Assembly: GCA_030065235.1 (NCBI GenBank)
Contig: JASJDC010000002.1
Span: forward strand, 62,001 to 126,000
Direction of reading: 5' to 3'
Source: Alphaproteobacteria bacterium
Lineage (GTDB): Bacteria > Pseudomonadota > Alphaproteobacteria > UBA8366 > Aestuariispiraceae
DNA length: 64,000 bases
Below the pieces are notes generated by a model. The model ran no database searches, had not been told where the DNA came from, and saw only the letters and a program-made list of their open reading frames with translations. Of the stretch, positions 7,802-17,031 are shown piece after piece (position 1 is the first letter of the stretch; every line of letters starts with the position of its first letter). The translations under genes were made by a program, and so were the position numbers.

Positions 7802-8727
7802 CCGCGATCCGCCTGCCGCACCTGGCCTTAATTGTCCTGGTGATGATGGCTTGGGGGGGCAATTTCGCGGTCGTCAAACTGACCGTGACCGAGATCCCCC
7901 CGATGGCCTTCCTGGCGCTGCGATTCGCGGTGGTCGCCGTGCTTTTGGCGCCCTTCTGCAAAGTTCCGCGCGATAAGATGATCCCCATCTTCTTCTACGC
8001 CGTCACCATGGGTGGCGTGCATTTCGGGATGATGTTCACCGCCATGCAATATGTCGACGCGGCCACGGCGGCGTTGTTGACGCAAATCGGCGTGCCCTTC
8101 GCGACGCTTGTCGCGGTGTTGGCGTTCAAAGACTTTCCGGGTTGGCGGCGCTGGTCGGGCATCCTCATCGCCTTCGCCGGCGCGGCGGTGATCGGCGGCG
8201 AACCGCGTTTTGAAGGCGGCTGGTTCTGGATCGGCGCGATCCTGGTCGCGGCGATGGCCTGGGGCCTTGGGACGATCCAGGTCAAGGCGATGGGGGATGT
8301 GAACGGCTGGTCCTTGAACGCCTGGATGTCGATCTTTTCGGTGCCGATGCTGGCCTTCTGGTCTTGGATCTTCGAAGCGAACCAGATCCCGGCTCTGATC
8401 GAGGCGGGCTGGTTGACCGTCGGCGCGACCGCCTATCAGTCCTTGGTTGTGGCGATCTTCGGCTATGGCGCCTGGTTTTGGCTGCTGAAGCGCTATCCGG
8501 TCAGCCTGGTCATGCCGTTCAGCCTGTTGGGTCCGATGTTCGGCGTGGCCTCCGGCGTGTTTATCTTGGGCGATGCGTTGACGCCCAACCTGATTTTCGG
8601 CGGCGCGCTGACCTTGTTCGGGGTCGGCGTGATTGTCGTCCGTCAGGCCTCCGCCGCCGCCGAGCCGGCCGCTGTCCAGCCGGTCGCAGATCGCCCGCCC
8701 GAGCGCGGGCACGAGAGCGGCCCATGA
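7798..8727 (+). CDS. EamA/DMT-family transporter
   Basis: About 309 residues with ten predicted membrane helices in two EamA repeats, as in drug/metabolite exporters. Substrate unknown. A GTG start at 7840 would remove half of the first helix (LALIVLVMMAWGGNFAVVKL). The in-frame CTG at 7798 restores it, overlaps the TGA of djlA as CTGA, and has GGGGG five bases before it, so I place the start there. The end overlaps the amidase gene as ATGA. djlA, this gene and the amidase thus look translationally coupled. Recognisable EamA features are WGGNFAVVK near the N-terminus and PVSLVMPFSLLGPMFGV in the second half. Confidence 0.8.
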   Translation: MTAIRLPHLALIVLVMMAWGGNFAVVKLTVTEIPPMAFLALRFAVVAVLLAPFCKVPRDKMIPIFFYAVTMGGVHFGMMFTAMQYVDAATAALLTQIGVPFATLVAVLAFKDFPGWRRWSGILIAFAGAAVIGGEPRFEGGWFWIGAILVAAMAWGLGTIQVKAMGDVNGWSLNAWMSIFSVPMLAFWSWIFEANQIPALIEAGWLTVGATAYQSLVVAIFGYGAWFWLLKRYPVSLVMPFSLLGPMFGVASGVFILGDALTPNLIFGGALTLFGVGVIVVRQASAAAEPAAVQPVADRPPERGHESGP

Positions 8728-9407
8728 CGGCGGCGACGATCATCGCGGCGCCCTCGCCGAATTTCGGGCCGCGCCCTTTGGGCTCCGTGATCGACACAAT
8801 GGTCATTCACTACACGGACACGCGGACGCTGGACGACGCGTTGGCCATTCTCAGCGATCCCGAGCGACAGGTCAGCGCGCACTATCTGATCGCCGAGGAC
8901 GGGCGGGTCCTGGGTCTGGTCTCCGAGGAGTCGCGGGCCTGGCACGCCGGGCGGGGCGTCTGGCGCGGGCGCGGCGATGTAAATTCCCATTCGATCGGGA
9001 TCGAGCTTCAGAATCCGGGCCTGCGTTTCGGTCTTCGGCCGTTCCCTGAGGCGCAAATGACCGCGCTCGTACGTCTCAGCCTGGACGTGATGCAGCGCTG
9101 GCCGATCGAGCAACGCAACATCATCGGCCATTCCGACATGGCCCCGGGCCGTAAGGTCGATCCCGGGCCCTATTTCGATTGGCGCTGGCTGGCGGAGCAG
9201 GGGCTCGGACTCTGGCCGTCTGAGGGGCGCTCGACCGCCGTCGATCCGGCGGCGGCGCGATCGATGTTGGGGGCGATCGGCTACGATCTGGGAGCCGAGC
9301 AAGCGGTCGCCGCCTTTCAGCTGCGCTATCGGCCCGATCGTGTGGACAATGAAATCGATGCGGAAACCGCCGCGCTGATCGGCGCGGTTCACGCGGCGAT
9401 CGCCTAG
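8724..9407 (+). CDS. N-acetylmuramoyl-L-alanine amidase (AmpD/AmiD type) with PG-binding domain
   Basis: 227 residues. It is a zinc amidase that cuts the MurNAc-L-Ala bond. The amidase_2 fold spans about residues 20-155: H29 in MVIHYTD, H136 in IIGHSD and D146 in KVDPGPYFDW are the expected zinc ligands. A peptidoglycan-binding_1 domain lies at about 175-225 (VAAFQLRYRP, then DAETAALIG). There is no signal peptide, which favours a cytoplasmic muropeptide-recycling role like AmpD over periplasmic AmiD; the added PG-binding domain is more AmiD-like, so the assignment stays open. ATG 8724 overlaps the preceding stop. Confidence 0.88.
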   Translation: MTAATIIAAPSPNFGPRPLGSVIDTMVIHYTDTRTLDDALAILSDPERQVSAHYLIAEDGRVLGLVSEESRAWHAGRGVWRGRGDVNSHSIGIELQNPGLRFGLRPFPEAQMTALVRLSLDVMQRWPIEQRNIIGHSDMAPGRKVDPGPYFDWRWLAEQGLGLWPSEGRSTAVDPAAARSMLGAIGYDLGAEQAVAAFQLRYRPDRVDNEIDAETAALIGAVHAAIA

Positions 9408-9418
9408 GGACGGCGGCC

Positions 9419-9447
9419 TTGCGGGTGCGGCCGCCTAGGCCTATATC
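9419..9447 (+). promoter_or_regulatory. rnpB promoter
   Basis: TTGCGG (9419-9424) and TATATC (9442-9447) are 17 bases apart. They end seven bases before the first base-paired nucleotide of the RNase P RNA. Confidence 0.6.
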
Positions 9448-9452
9448 GGGCG

Positions 9453-9900
<448 letters not shown>

Positions 9901-10008
9901 TTTTCACGCTTGTGCTGAGCGGTGCGACGGGCTCTACACCTATACAAGCTTTGTCAATCTATGTAAGTTGGTGGTTGCGAATACTCTGACAAGGGAGGCG
10001 AAGCGCCG

Positions 10009-10257
10009 ATGCATCTTTCTCTCACGCCGAAGCTGGAAGGGTTCGTTCGGGAAAAAGTCCAATCCGGCCTTTACAACAACGCGAGCGAGGTGGTGCGGGA
10101 AGCGCTGCGCCTTCTTTATGAAACTGAACAAATCAAGCTCCAGGCCCTCCGACAGGCGTTGATCGAGGGGGAGCGCAGCGGCCCGTCCGAGCCGTTCGAT
10201 TTTGACTCCTTCATGGCGGAGGTTGAGGAAGACGAAGGGGCTAAAACGGACCGATGA
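10009..10257 (+). CDS. parD: ParD-family antitoxin
   Basis: 82 residues. The N-terminal ribbon-helix-helix (HLSLTPKLEGFVREKVQSG, YNNASEVVREALRLL) binds the operator as a dimer; the acidic C-tail (FDSFMAEVEEDEG) would wrap and neutralise the toxin. It is two bases upstream of parE in the same orientation, the standard antitoxin-first order, with autoregulation expected. GGGAGG lies at 9992-9997. A near-palindrome ACAAGCTTTGT at 9944-9954 is a candidate operator. The pair sits about 110 bases after rnpB. Confidence 0.92.
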   Translation: MHLSLTPKLEGFVREKVQSGLYNNASEVVREALRLLYETEQIKLQALRQALIEGERSGPSEPFDFDSFMAEVEEDEGAKTDR

Positions 10258-10258
10258 T

Positions 10259-10552
10259 ATGGCTGAGGTAAGGCTTAGCCCAGCGGCGTATGCCGACCTT
10301 AAGACGATCGCCGCCTACACCGCCAAGAAATGGGGCGCGGACCAGCGAACTCGCTACCTCGTCAAATTCGACAAAATCTTCATTAGATTGGCCGAGCAAC
10401 CGGCAATGGGTCGCCCGCGCGATGCGCTGCGGCCTGGGTATCGCAGCGTCTCCGTCGGCCGCCATGTCGTCTTCTATCGGATTCTGCCCGACGGGGTTGA
10501 GGTCGTACGTATCTTGCATGAAAGCATGGATTTTTCGCGGCGTCTTAGGTGA
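10259..10552 (+). CDS. parE: ParE/RelE-superfamily toxin
   Basis: 97 residues. It has the ParE fold: LSPAAYADLKTIAAYTAKKWG, then YLVKFDKIFIRLAEQPAMGRPRD, then YRSVSVGRHVVFYRI and VVRILHESMD. ParE toxins act on DNA gyrase; RelE relatives cut mRNA on ribosomes. The ParD partner and the sequence pattern favour ParE. The ATG at 10259 lies two bases after the antitoxin stop, so translation is probably coupled. The frame is intact. Confidence 0.9.
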   Translation: MAEVRLSPAAYADLKTIAAYTAKKWGADQRTRYLVKFDKIFIRLAEQPAMGRPRDALRPGYRSVSVGRHVVFYRILPDGVEVVRILHESMDFSRRLR

Positions 10553-10575
10553 CGGGCCACGACCGGGTCGATTGC

Positions 10576-11349
10576 TCAAGGCCTCTGCGCTGCAACCAGA
10601 AATTCAACATTGCCGCTCGGGCCGGTGATCGGGCTTTCGACGAGGCCGAGTACTGTCCAACCCATATGCTCGCGCAGCCAGGTTTCGACCTCGTCGCAGA
10701 CGCGGGCGTGCAGCGCAGGATCGCGAACGACGCCGCCTTTGCCGACCTCGCCTTTGCCGACCTGGAATTGCGGCTTGATCAGCGCGATCAGGAAGCCGCC
10801 CGGCCGGACCAGCGCCATCGGCGCCGGCAGGACCTTCTCAAGTCCGATGAAGCTGGCGTCGCAGACGACGATGTCGATCGGGTCCGGTACGATTTCTGGC
10901 GTTAGGGCGCGGGCGTTGGTCTGTTCCAACACGACGACCCGGTCGTCCTGTCGCAACTTCCAATGGAGCTGGCCGCGCCCAACATCGACGGCGTAGACCT
11001 TCGCCGCGCCTTTGCTGAGCAAGACATCCGTGAAGCCGCCAGTCGAGGCGCCGACATCCAATGCAATCCAACCGGTCGGGTCGACCCCGAAAGCCGGGTT
11101 CTTGTCAGGCCCGAACGCGTCCAGCGCCTTTTCCAGCTTCAGGCCGCCGCGGCTGACCCAGGGATGATCCTGACCGCGGACTTCCAGCGGCCTGTCTTCG
11201 GCGATGGGCGCGCCGGGCTTGTCGATCCTTTGCTCGCCGCTGAAGACTTTGCCGGCCATCACCAGCGCCTGCGCCTTGGCGCGGCTCTCCACCAAACCTC
11301 GATCGACGAGCGCTTGATCGGCGCGAGTTTTCCTGGCGGTTGGCGGCAC
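10576..11349 (-). CDS. tlyA: TlyA-family rRNA 2'-O-methyltransferase
   Basis: About 257 residues. An N-terminal S4 RNA-binding domain (RADQALVDRGLVESRAKAQALVMAGKV) precedes an FtsJ/RrmJ-like methyltransferase with the SAM motif LDVGASTGGFTDVLL. K-D-K-type catalytic residues are plausible in WVSRGGLKLEKAL, VCDASFIGLEKVL and IKPQFQ. Mycobacterial TlyA methylates 16S and 23S rRNA; the older name is hemolysin A. An open frame runs further upstream into dxs, but the GTG at 11349, 26 bases after the dxs stop, gives the normal length. It is the last gene of the xseB-ispA-dxs-tlyA unit. Confidence 0.9.
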   Translation of the reverse strand: MPPTARKTRADQALVDRGLVESRAKAQALVMAGKVFSGEQRIDKPGAPIAEDRPLEVRGQDHPWVSRGGLKLEKALDAFGPDKNPAFGVDPTGWIALDVGASTGGFTDVLLSKGAAKVYAVDVGRGQLHWKLRQDDRVVVLEQTNARALTPEIVPDPIDIVVCDASFIGLEKVLPAPMALVRPGGFLIALIKPQFQVGKGEVGKGGVVRDPALHARVCDEVETWLREHMGWTVLGLVESPITGPSGNVEFLVAAQRP

Positions 11350-11374
11350 AACGGCCCTAAGCAGTTTGGCGCGG

Positions 11375-13303
11375 CTAAGCGCGGATCGGCGCGCCCGCAG
11401 CGTCCAAGGCGACCGCGCCGTCCTTGACGCCCAGCGCGGCGAAGGCCGCCGTGACGATGGCCCCGGCCGAAACGCCGCCAAGCTCCGCCTGGGTCTCCGG
11501 CCTGTCATGATCGATGAAAGCGTCAGCCATAAAAAGAGGCCGGACTTTGATGCGCTGGGTCAGATCCTCGCGGACGAGCAGATCGAGCACCTGGGTCGCA
11601 AAGCCGCCAATAGCGCCTTCCTCGACCGTGAGCAGGACCGCATGTTCCCGCGCCAGGCGGCGGATCAGGTCCACATCCAGCGGCTTGGCGAACCGGGCGT
11701 CCGCGACTGTGGTCGAGTATCCGTGCGCGCCGAGCGTCTCAGCCGCTTTCAGACTTTCGGTCAGGCGCGCGCCGTAGGACAGGATCGCCACGGTCGACCC
11801 CTCGCGCACGATCCGACCCTTGCCGATTTCGAGGACCTCGCCCGGTTCCGGCATATCGACGCCAATCCCGTCGCCTCGCGGATAGCGGAAGGCGGATGGC
11901 GCGTCGTCAATCACGGCGGCCGTCTGAACCATCCGCGCCAGCTCCGCCTCATCCGAAGCCGCCATAACCACAAAACCGGGAAGATTCCCCAGATAGGCGA
12001 TGTCGAAGGCGCCGCAATGGGTCGCCCCGTCGGCGCCGACGAACCCGGCCCGATCGATGGCGAACCGCACGGGCAGGCGCTGGATCGCCACATCATGGAC
12101 GACCTGATCATAGGCGCGCTGCAGGAAGGTCGAATAGATCGCCGCAAAGGGGCGGAAGCCTTCGCTGGCCAGACCGGCGGCGAAGGTGACCGCGTGCTGT
12201 TCCGCGATCCCGACATCGAAGGTGCGATCCGGATGACGGTCCTTAAACAGATTCACGCCGGTGCCGGACGGCATGGCGGCGGTGATCGCAACGATCTTAT
12301 CGTCCTGGTCCGCCGCGCGCGCCAAAGTGTCGCCGAACACTTTCGTGTAGCTCGGCGCGTTGGATTTCGGCTTGTGCTGTGCGCCGGTGACGATGTCGAA
12401 CTTGGCGACGCCGTGATATTTATCGGCGGATTGCTCGGCCGGTTCGTAGCCCTTGCCTTTCTGCGTCACCACATGAATCAGGACCGGGCCCGGATCCTCG
12501 GCGTCGCGCACGTTTTTCAGGACCGGCAGCAAGTGCTCTAGGTTGTGTCCGTCGATCGGCCCGATATAGTAGAATCCAAGCTCTTCGAACAGCGTGCCGC
12601 CGGTGACGAAGCCGCGCGCATATTCCTCGGCCTTCACCGCCGCTTTCTCCCAGGAACGCGGGAACCGCTCGGCGAGTTGTTTGCCGAGGTTGCGCAGCGA
12701 CAGATACTGTTTCGACGACAGCAGGCGCGAAAGATAGGCGCTCATCGCACCCACCGGCGGCGCGATCGACATGTCATTATCGTTCAGGATGACCACAAGC
12801 CGCGAATTCATAGAGCCGGCGTTGTTCATCGCCTCATACGCCATGCCGGCGCTCATCGCGCCGTCGCCGATCACCGCGACGACATTGCGCCGCTCCTCTT
12901 TCAGATCGCGCGCGACCGCCAACCCCAGTCCGGCCGAGATCGAGGTCGAGGAATGCGCCGCGCCGAACGGGTCATAGTCGCTTTCATCGCGCTTGGTGAA
13001 CCCGCTCAACCCGCCGCCTTGCCGCAGGGTCCGGATCCGATCGCGCCGGCCGGTCAGGATCTTGTGCGGATAGCATTGATGGCCGACATCCCAGATCAGC
13101 CGGTCGTGCGGCGTCTCGAACACGTGATGCAGGGCGACGGTCAGTTCGACCACGCCGAGGCCGGCCCCAAGATGCCCGCCGGTGACGCTGACGGCGCTGA
13201 TCGTCTCTTCGCGCAATTCCTCGGCCAGCGCCGGCAGGTCCGACTCGGCCAGGGCGCGCAGGTCCGCCGGCGTCTTGACCGTATCCAACAAGGGCGTCGC
13301 CAT
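11375..13303 (-). CDS. dxs: 1-deoxy-D-xylulose-5-phosphate synthase
   Basis: 642 residues, normal length. It condenses pyruvate with glyceraldehyde-3-phosphate in the first step of the MEP isoprenoid pathway, using thiamine diphosphate. Visible: [21 protein letters not shown], the ThDP/Mg site [32 protein letters not shown], and the transketolase-like pyrimidine-binding domain with [17 protein letters not shown] and [13 protein letters not shown]-type segments (here [15 protein letters not shown]). It lies 42 bases after ispA, so supply of C5 units and prenyl synthesis are co-transcribed. Confidence 0.98.
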   Translation of the reverse strand: MATPLLDTVKTPADLRALAESDLPALAEELREETISAVSVTGGHLGAGLGVVELTVALHHVFETPHDRLIWDVGHQCYPHKILTGRRDRIRTLRQGGGLSGFTKRDESDYDPFGAAHSSTSISAGLGLAVARDLKEERRNVVAVIGDGAMSAGMAYEAMNNAGSMNSRLVVILNDNDMSIAPPVGAMSAYLSRLLSSKQYLSLRNLGKQLAERFPRSWEKAAVKAEEYARGFVTGGTLFEELGFYYIGPIDGHNLEHLLPVLKNVRDAEDPGPVLIHVVTQKGKGYEPAEQSADKYHGVAKFDIVTGAQHKPKSNAPSYTKVFGDTLARAADQDDKIVAITAAMPSGTGVNLFKDRHPDRTFDVGIAEQHAVTFAAGLASEGFRPFAAIYSTFLQRAYDQVVHDVAIQRLPVRFAIDRAGFVGADGATHCGAFDIAYLGNLPGFVVMAASDEAELARMVQTAAVIDDAPSAFRYPRGDGIGVDMPEPGEVLEIGKGRIVREGSTVAILSYGARLTESLKAAETLGAHGYSTTVADARFAKPLDVDLIRRLAREHAVLLTVEEGAIGGFATQVLDLLVREDLTQRIKVRPLFMADAFIDHDRPETQAELGGVSAGAIVTAAFAALGVKDGAVALDAAGAPIRA

Positions 13304-13345
13304 GCCGTTACTCCACCTTCACTATACCGCCAGCGCCGCCGCCGA

Positions 13346-14233
13346 TTAATTGCGTCGCGCGATCACAAACTGCGCCGCCTCGCGCAGCAGGTCGGCTTTG
13401 TGATCGAAAACCGCCAAATGCTCAACCGCTTGGTCCACCAGGATCTTGGCCTGACTGCGCGCGCGCTCCGGCCCCAGGATCGAGACGAAGGTGGCCTTGC
13501 CCTGATCGGCGTCCTTGCCGACCGCTTTGCCGGTCTCTGCGGCGTCGCCTTCGATGTCCAGAAGATCATCGGCGATTTGGAAGGCGAGTCCCAGATCGTG
13601 GGCGTAGCCGCGCACCGCCTCGCGCAAGGGCGTCGATGCGCTCCCCATCACCGGGCCGGCCATGCAGGCGAATTCGATCAAGGCGCCGGTCTTCAGGCGC
13701 TGAAGCCGCGTAACCCCGCCGATGTCAGACACGGCGCCGTCGGCGGTCAGGTCGATCATCTGCCCGCCGACCATGCCATGGGCCCCGGCCGCCCGGGCCA
13801 AACGCAGCATCAGTTCCGCCCGCACCGAGGGCGCGCGGTGCGTGCGCTCGTCGGCCAGGGTTTCGAAGGCCAGGGTCAAGAGCGCGTCGCCCGCCAGGAT
13901 CGCGGTCGCTTCGTCAAACGCAATATGGACGGTCGGTTTGCCCCGGCGCAGCGAGTCGTCATCCATCGCCGGCAGGTCGTCATGGACCAGCGAATAGCAA
14001 TGGACCATTTCGATCGCCGCCGCCGCGCTCAGCGACGCCATCGGATCGACCCCGAACAGGTCGGCGGATTGCAGCACAAGGAAGGGCCGAAGGCGCTTGC
14101 CGCCATTCAGAACGGCGTACCGCATCGCCTCGATCAGGCGCGCCTCGGGCGCGGCATCCACGGCCAGCAGCGTGTCGAGTTCGGCTTCGACACGCGCAGC
14201 GGCCTCGCTTAGGGCTGTTTCGAAATCGGACAT
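13346..14233 (-). CDS. ispA: polyprenyl (farnesyl) diphosphate synthase
   Basis: 295 residues. It makes farnesyl diphosphate from IPP and DMAPP/GPP. The first aspartate-rich motif is DDLPAMD at residues 85-91 and the second is DDLLD at 222-226; the substrate-binding GGKRLRP is at 44-50. In class II-like bacterial enzymes a two-residue insertion in the first motif (DDxxxxD), as here, marks the FPP synthase type. It is the second gene of the xseB-ispA-dxs-tlyA unit. Confidence 0.96.
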   Translation of the reverse strand: MSDFETALSEAAARVEAELDTLLAVDAAPEARLIEAMRYAVLNGGKRLRPFLVLQSADLFGVDPMASLSAAAAIEMVHCYSLVHDDLPAMDDDSLRRGKPTVHIAFDEATAILAGDALLTLAFETLADERTHRAPSVRAELMLRLARAAGAHGMVGGQMIDLTADGAVSDIGGVTRLQRLKTGALIEFACMAGPVMGSASTPLREAVRGYAHDLGLAFQIADDLLDIEGDAAETGKAVGKDADQGKATFVSILGPERARSQAKILVDQAVEHLAVFDHKADLLREAAQFVIARRN

Positions 14234-14267
14234 GGTCTGCGGATCGAACGGGGCGCCTGGCCGCCGG

Positions 14268-14513
14268 CTAGCTCAAGTCCGCCGGTTCGACGCCGACCGC
14301 GCCGTCCTGCGAGAGGGTGATCTTGTCGATGCGGGCGCGGGCCTGGGCCAGCTTTTCTTCGCAGTGTTTCTTCAAGAGCGCGCCGCGTTCATAGGCGTCG
14401 ATCGACGCGTCCAGCGACGTGTCGCCTTCCTCCAACCCGCGCACGATCTCCTCCAATTCCTTGAGCGCCTGCTCAAAGCTCAATTCGGCGACGGAGGCGT
14501 TTGCTTCGCTCAT
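14268..14513 (-). CDS. xseB: exodeoxyribonuclease VII small subunit
   Basis: 81 residues, the normal size. XseB binds XseA to form exonuclease VII. Family pattern: [44 protein letters not shown], two helices of a coiled-coil hairpin. The ATG at 14513 is chosen although the frame stays open to 14705, because the upstream extension has no family resemblance. It lies 34 bases before ispA and is the first gene of the operon. The large subunit xseA is not in the window. Confidence 0.95.
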   Translation of the reverse strand: MSEANASVAELSFEQALKELEEIVRGLEEGDTSLDASIDAYERGALLKKHCEEKLAQARARIDKITLSQDGAVGVEPADLS

Positions 14514-14713
14514 TCGGATATCACTCTTGCAGCGTTTAGATTTGTCGTCGGGCGGACGCGCGAACCGCATCGCGGATGTTGGATGACCGCCCCCTGATTT
14601 CTTATAGGCCTCGACGCCCGCGCCTGGCAAACCGGCGTTGAAAGCCGGTCGACCGCCGCCGTATGTCAGTTCGCCCTTGCGCCGCGCAAGAGTTTGGGAC
14701 GACACTGACCCTC

Positions 14714-15664
14714 ATGACGACAGCGCTGTTTTGGCATCCCGCGTGCCGCGAGCACGATATGGGTCCGGGCCATCCGGAGCAGCCAGCGCGGCTGGACGCG
14801 GTTCTGGGCGTGCTGTCGCACGAGGCGTTCGACGATCTCGTCCGGATCGAGGCGCCGCGCGCGGCGCCGTCCGATCTGCTGCGCTGTCATCCGCAGGCGC
14901 ATCTCGACCGGGTCTTTGGCGCGATCCCGGACCGCGGAACGGCTCCTTTGGATGCGGACACCTCTGTCTCTTCAGGCTCGGGCGAAGCAGCCTTGCGCGC
15001 AGCGGGTGCGGTGCTGGCCGCAGTCGACAAGGTGATGCGCGGCGAGGTCAATAACGCTTTCTGCGCCGTGCGGCCGCCCGGCCACCACGCAGAACCCGAC
15101 GCGCCGATGGGTTTCTGCCTGTTCAACAACATCGCGATCGGCGCCGCCCATGCGCTTGCCGAGCATAGCGCCAAGCGCGTTGCGGTGGTCGATTTCGACG
15201 TACATCACGGCAATGGCACGCAAGCCATGTTCGCCGCCGACCCGCATCTGTTCTTTGGCTCCAGCCATCAGATGCCGCTCTATCCAGGCACGGGATTTGA
15301 GAATGAGCGCGGCGTGGCGGGGAATATCGTCAATGTGGCGCTGCCGCCGCAAGCCGATGGCGAAGAGTTCCGGATCGCCTTCAACCTGCGCATCCTGCCG
15401 GCGCTGCGCGATTTCAATCCCGACCTGCTGATGATTTCCGCCGGGTTCGACGCGCATCGGGACGATCCGCTCGCCAATGTGAACCTGGTCGAAGAGGATT
15501 ACGCCTGGGTCACGCGCGAACTGGTCGCCGTGGCCGACGCCGCCTGCGACGGCCGCATCGTCAGCAGCTTGGAAGGGGGATATGACCTGAACGCTCTGGC
15601 GCATTCGGCCGCCGCGCATATCGGCGAATTGATGAAGGCGCGGGATCATCGTCGCGCCGCTTAG
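14714..15664 (+). CDS. histone-deacetylase-family amidohydrolase
   Basis: 316 residues. It is a zinc deacetylase of the arginase/HDAC fold. The active site is intact: H124-H125 in PPGHHAE, D162 and H164 in VVDFDVHHGNGT, D247 in GFDAHRDDP, and a C-terminal GGYD. In bacteria such enzymes deacetylate polyamines, acetoin-related proteins (AcuC) or other acetylamides; the substrate is not readable here. ATG 14714 is preferred over an upstream in-frame GTG/TTG. It is divergent from xseB and is followed 132 bases later by an RND efflux operon in the same orientation. Confidence 0.9.
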   Translation: MTTALFWHPACREHDMGPGHPEQPARLDAVLGVLSHEAFDDLVRIEAPRAAPSDLLRCHPQAHLDRVFGAIPDRGTAPLDADTSVSSGSGEAALRAAGAVLAAVDKVMRGEVNNAFCAVRPPGHHAEPDAPMGFCLFNNIAIGAAHALAEHSAKRVAVVDFDVHHGNGTQAMFAADPHLFFGSSHQMPLYPGTGFENERGVAGNIVNVALPPQADGEEFRIAFNLRILPALRDFNPDLLMISAGFDAHRDDPLANVNLVEEDYAWVTRELVAVADAACDGRIVSSLEGGYDLNALAHSAAAHIGELMKARDHRRAA

Positions 15665-15796
15665 GCGTTGCACCCGATAGCCGGCGCCGCGCTGCAAGAA
15701 AACGCGCTGATCGGGCTGGCCGGACGGCCCGTATAACCCCACATTATGATGGGTGTACGGGACGCCGCGGTCGGCGGCGCGCAAAGAGAGCGTGCG

Positions 15797-16999
15797 ATGA
15801 TCCAGATAAGCAAGGCGGGCGCCGCCATTGTGGGCGCCGCGATGGTCCTTTCGGCGGCGGCTTTGCCGATCAGCCCGGCAGGCGCGCAGGGCCGCGCCGC
15901 CTTGGTCGGCGTCGATCCGGTCGTGAAGGAGCCGCTGCAGCAGACCACGCCAATCCTCGGTCGGCTTGTGTCTCGGCAGCGCGGCGTCGTCGCGGCCCTG
16001 ACAAGAGGACCGGTTGAGGATATTCGCGTCGATGTCGGCGACCGAGTCGCTGCAGGCGATGTTCTGGTGCAGATCGGCGGCGACCGGATCGCCCAGGATC
16101 TTCGCAGCGCCGGGGCGGAACTGAGCGTCGCTCGGGCGCGGGTCGACACCGCGCGGGCGGAGTTGGCCTCGGCGAAGATTGAATTGGAGCGTCTGGCCCG
16201 TTTGCGTCAGTCGGCGGCCTTCTCCCAGGCCCGTTATGACGATCAGACAAAGGAAGTGGCGACCCGCGAAAGCGAGGTGCGCGAGGCGGAGGCCTCTGTG
16301 GCGGTCGCCGCCTCAGAAGTGCGGATGGCCGATATCGATGTGCGCTTTTCCACGGTTCGGGCGCCGTTCGACGGGGTCGTCGTGGCCCGGCACACCGAAC
16401 GCGGCGCCTTTCTCAACATCGGCGAACCGGTCGTCACGCTGATCAATGACAATGATCTTGAAATTGAAGCGGACGTGCCGGCGACGCGGCTGTCGGGTCT
16501 GGCCCAGGGACGCGAGATCGAGGCGCGGCTGTCGGACGCCGTGTCCATCGCCGCTTTCGTGCGCGCCGTCATCCCGGAGGAGAACGCGCTGACCCGCACC
16601 CGGGTGGTGCGCTTCACGCCCGCTGTTCAGAACCTGGCCTCCGACCTGGCGTCGCCCTTGGCGGCCAATCAGTCCGTGACGGTGATGATCCCGGTGGGCG
16701 ACGCGCGTACTGTCGTGTCGGTGCATAAGGACGCCGTGATCCCGCGCGGCGACGGCCACATGGTTTTTGTCGTCAATGAGGGCACGGTCGCGCCGCGCCC
16801 GATCCAATTGGGCGAGGCGGTGGCGACACGCTTCGAGGTGTTGAACGGCCTCGCGCCCGGCGAGATCGTCGTCATTCGCGGCAATGAGCGGCTGCGCCCG
16901 GGCCAGTCCGTGACCTATCCCGGCATGCCGGAACCGTCGAACGATGAATCTTCGGCGCCCAATGCGGCGTCCGGCGACGACAACAAGAAAGCGACCTAG
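15797..16999 (+). CDS. RND efflux periplasmic adaptor (membrane fusion protein)
   Basis: About 400 residues. A signal peptide ends near AGAQG. Order of parts: barrel-sandwich lipoyl half (GPVEDIRVDVGDRVAAGDVLVQI), a coiled-coil hairpin (about residues 75-150 with alternating RA/EL heptads), second lipoyl half (VRAPFDGVVVARHTERGAFLNIGEPVVTL), beta-barrel and membrane-proximal domain. It links the inner-membrane pump encoded next (32 bases on) to an outer-membrane TolC-type channel, which is not encoded here. ATG 15797 is chosen because it begins a proper signal sequence; an earlier in-frame ATG at 15746 adds an unlikely extension. Confidence 0.92.
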   Translation: MIQISKAGAAIVGAAMVLSAAALPISPAGAQGRAALVGVDPVVKEPLQQTTPILGRLVSRQRGVVAALTRGPVEDIRVDVGDRVAAGDVLVQIGGDRIAQDLRSAGAELSVARARVDTARAELASAKIELERLARLRQSAAFSQARYDDQTKEVATRESEVREAEASVAVAASEVRMADIDVRFSTVRAPFDGVVVARHTERGAFLNIGEPVVTLINDNDLEIEADVPATRLSGLAQGREIEARLSDAVSIAAFVRAVIPEENALTRTRVVRFTPAVQNLASDLASPLAANQSVTVMIPVGDARTVVSVHKDAVIPRGDGHMVFVVNEGTVAPRPIQLGEAVATRFEVLNGLAPGEIVVIRGNERLRPGQSVTYPGMPEPSNDESSAPNAASGDDNKKAT

Positions 17000-17031
17000 C
17001 GCCCTTCTTGGGCGCAGGCGAGGACCGCGAC

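Noticed and set aside
12545-14212. 555-residue open frame antisense to dxs and ispA
   Set aside because: Spans two well-recognised genes of the opposite strand.
14514-14705. N-terminal extension of xseB
   Set aside because: The extra residues do not resemble the family; ATG 14513 gives the normal length.
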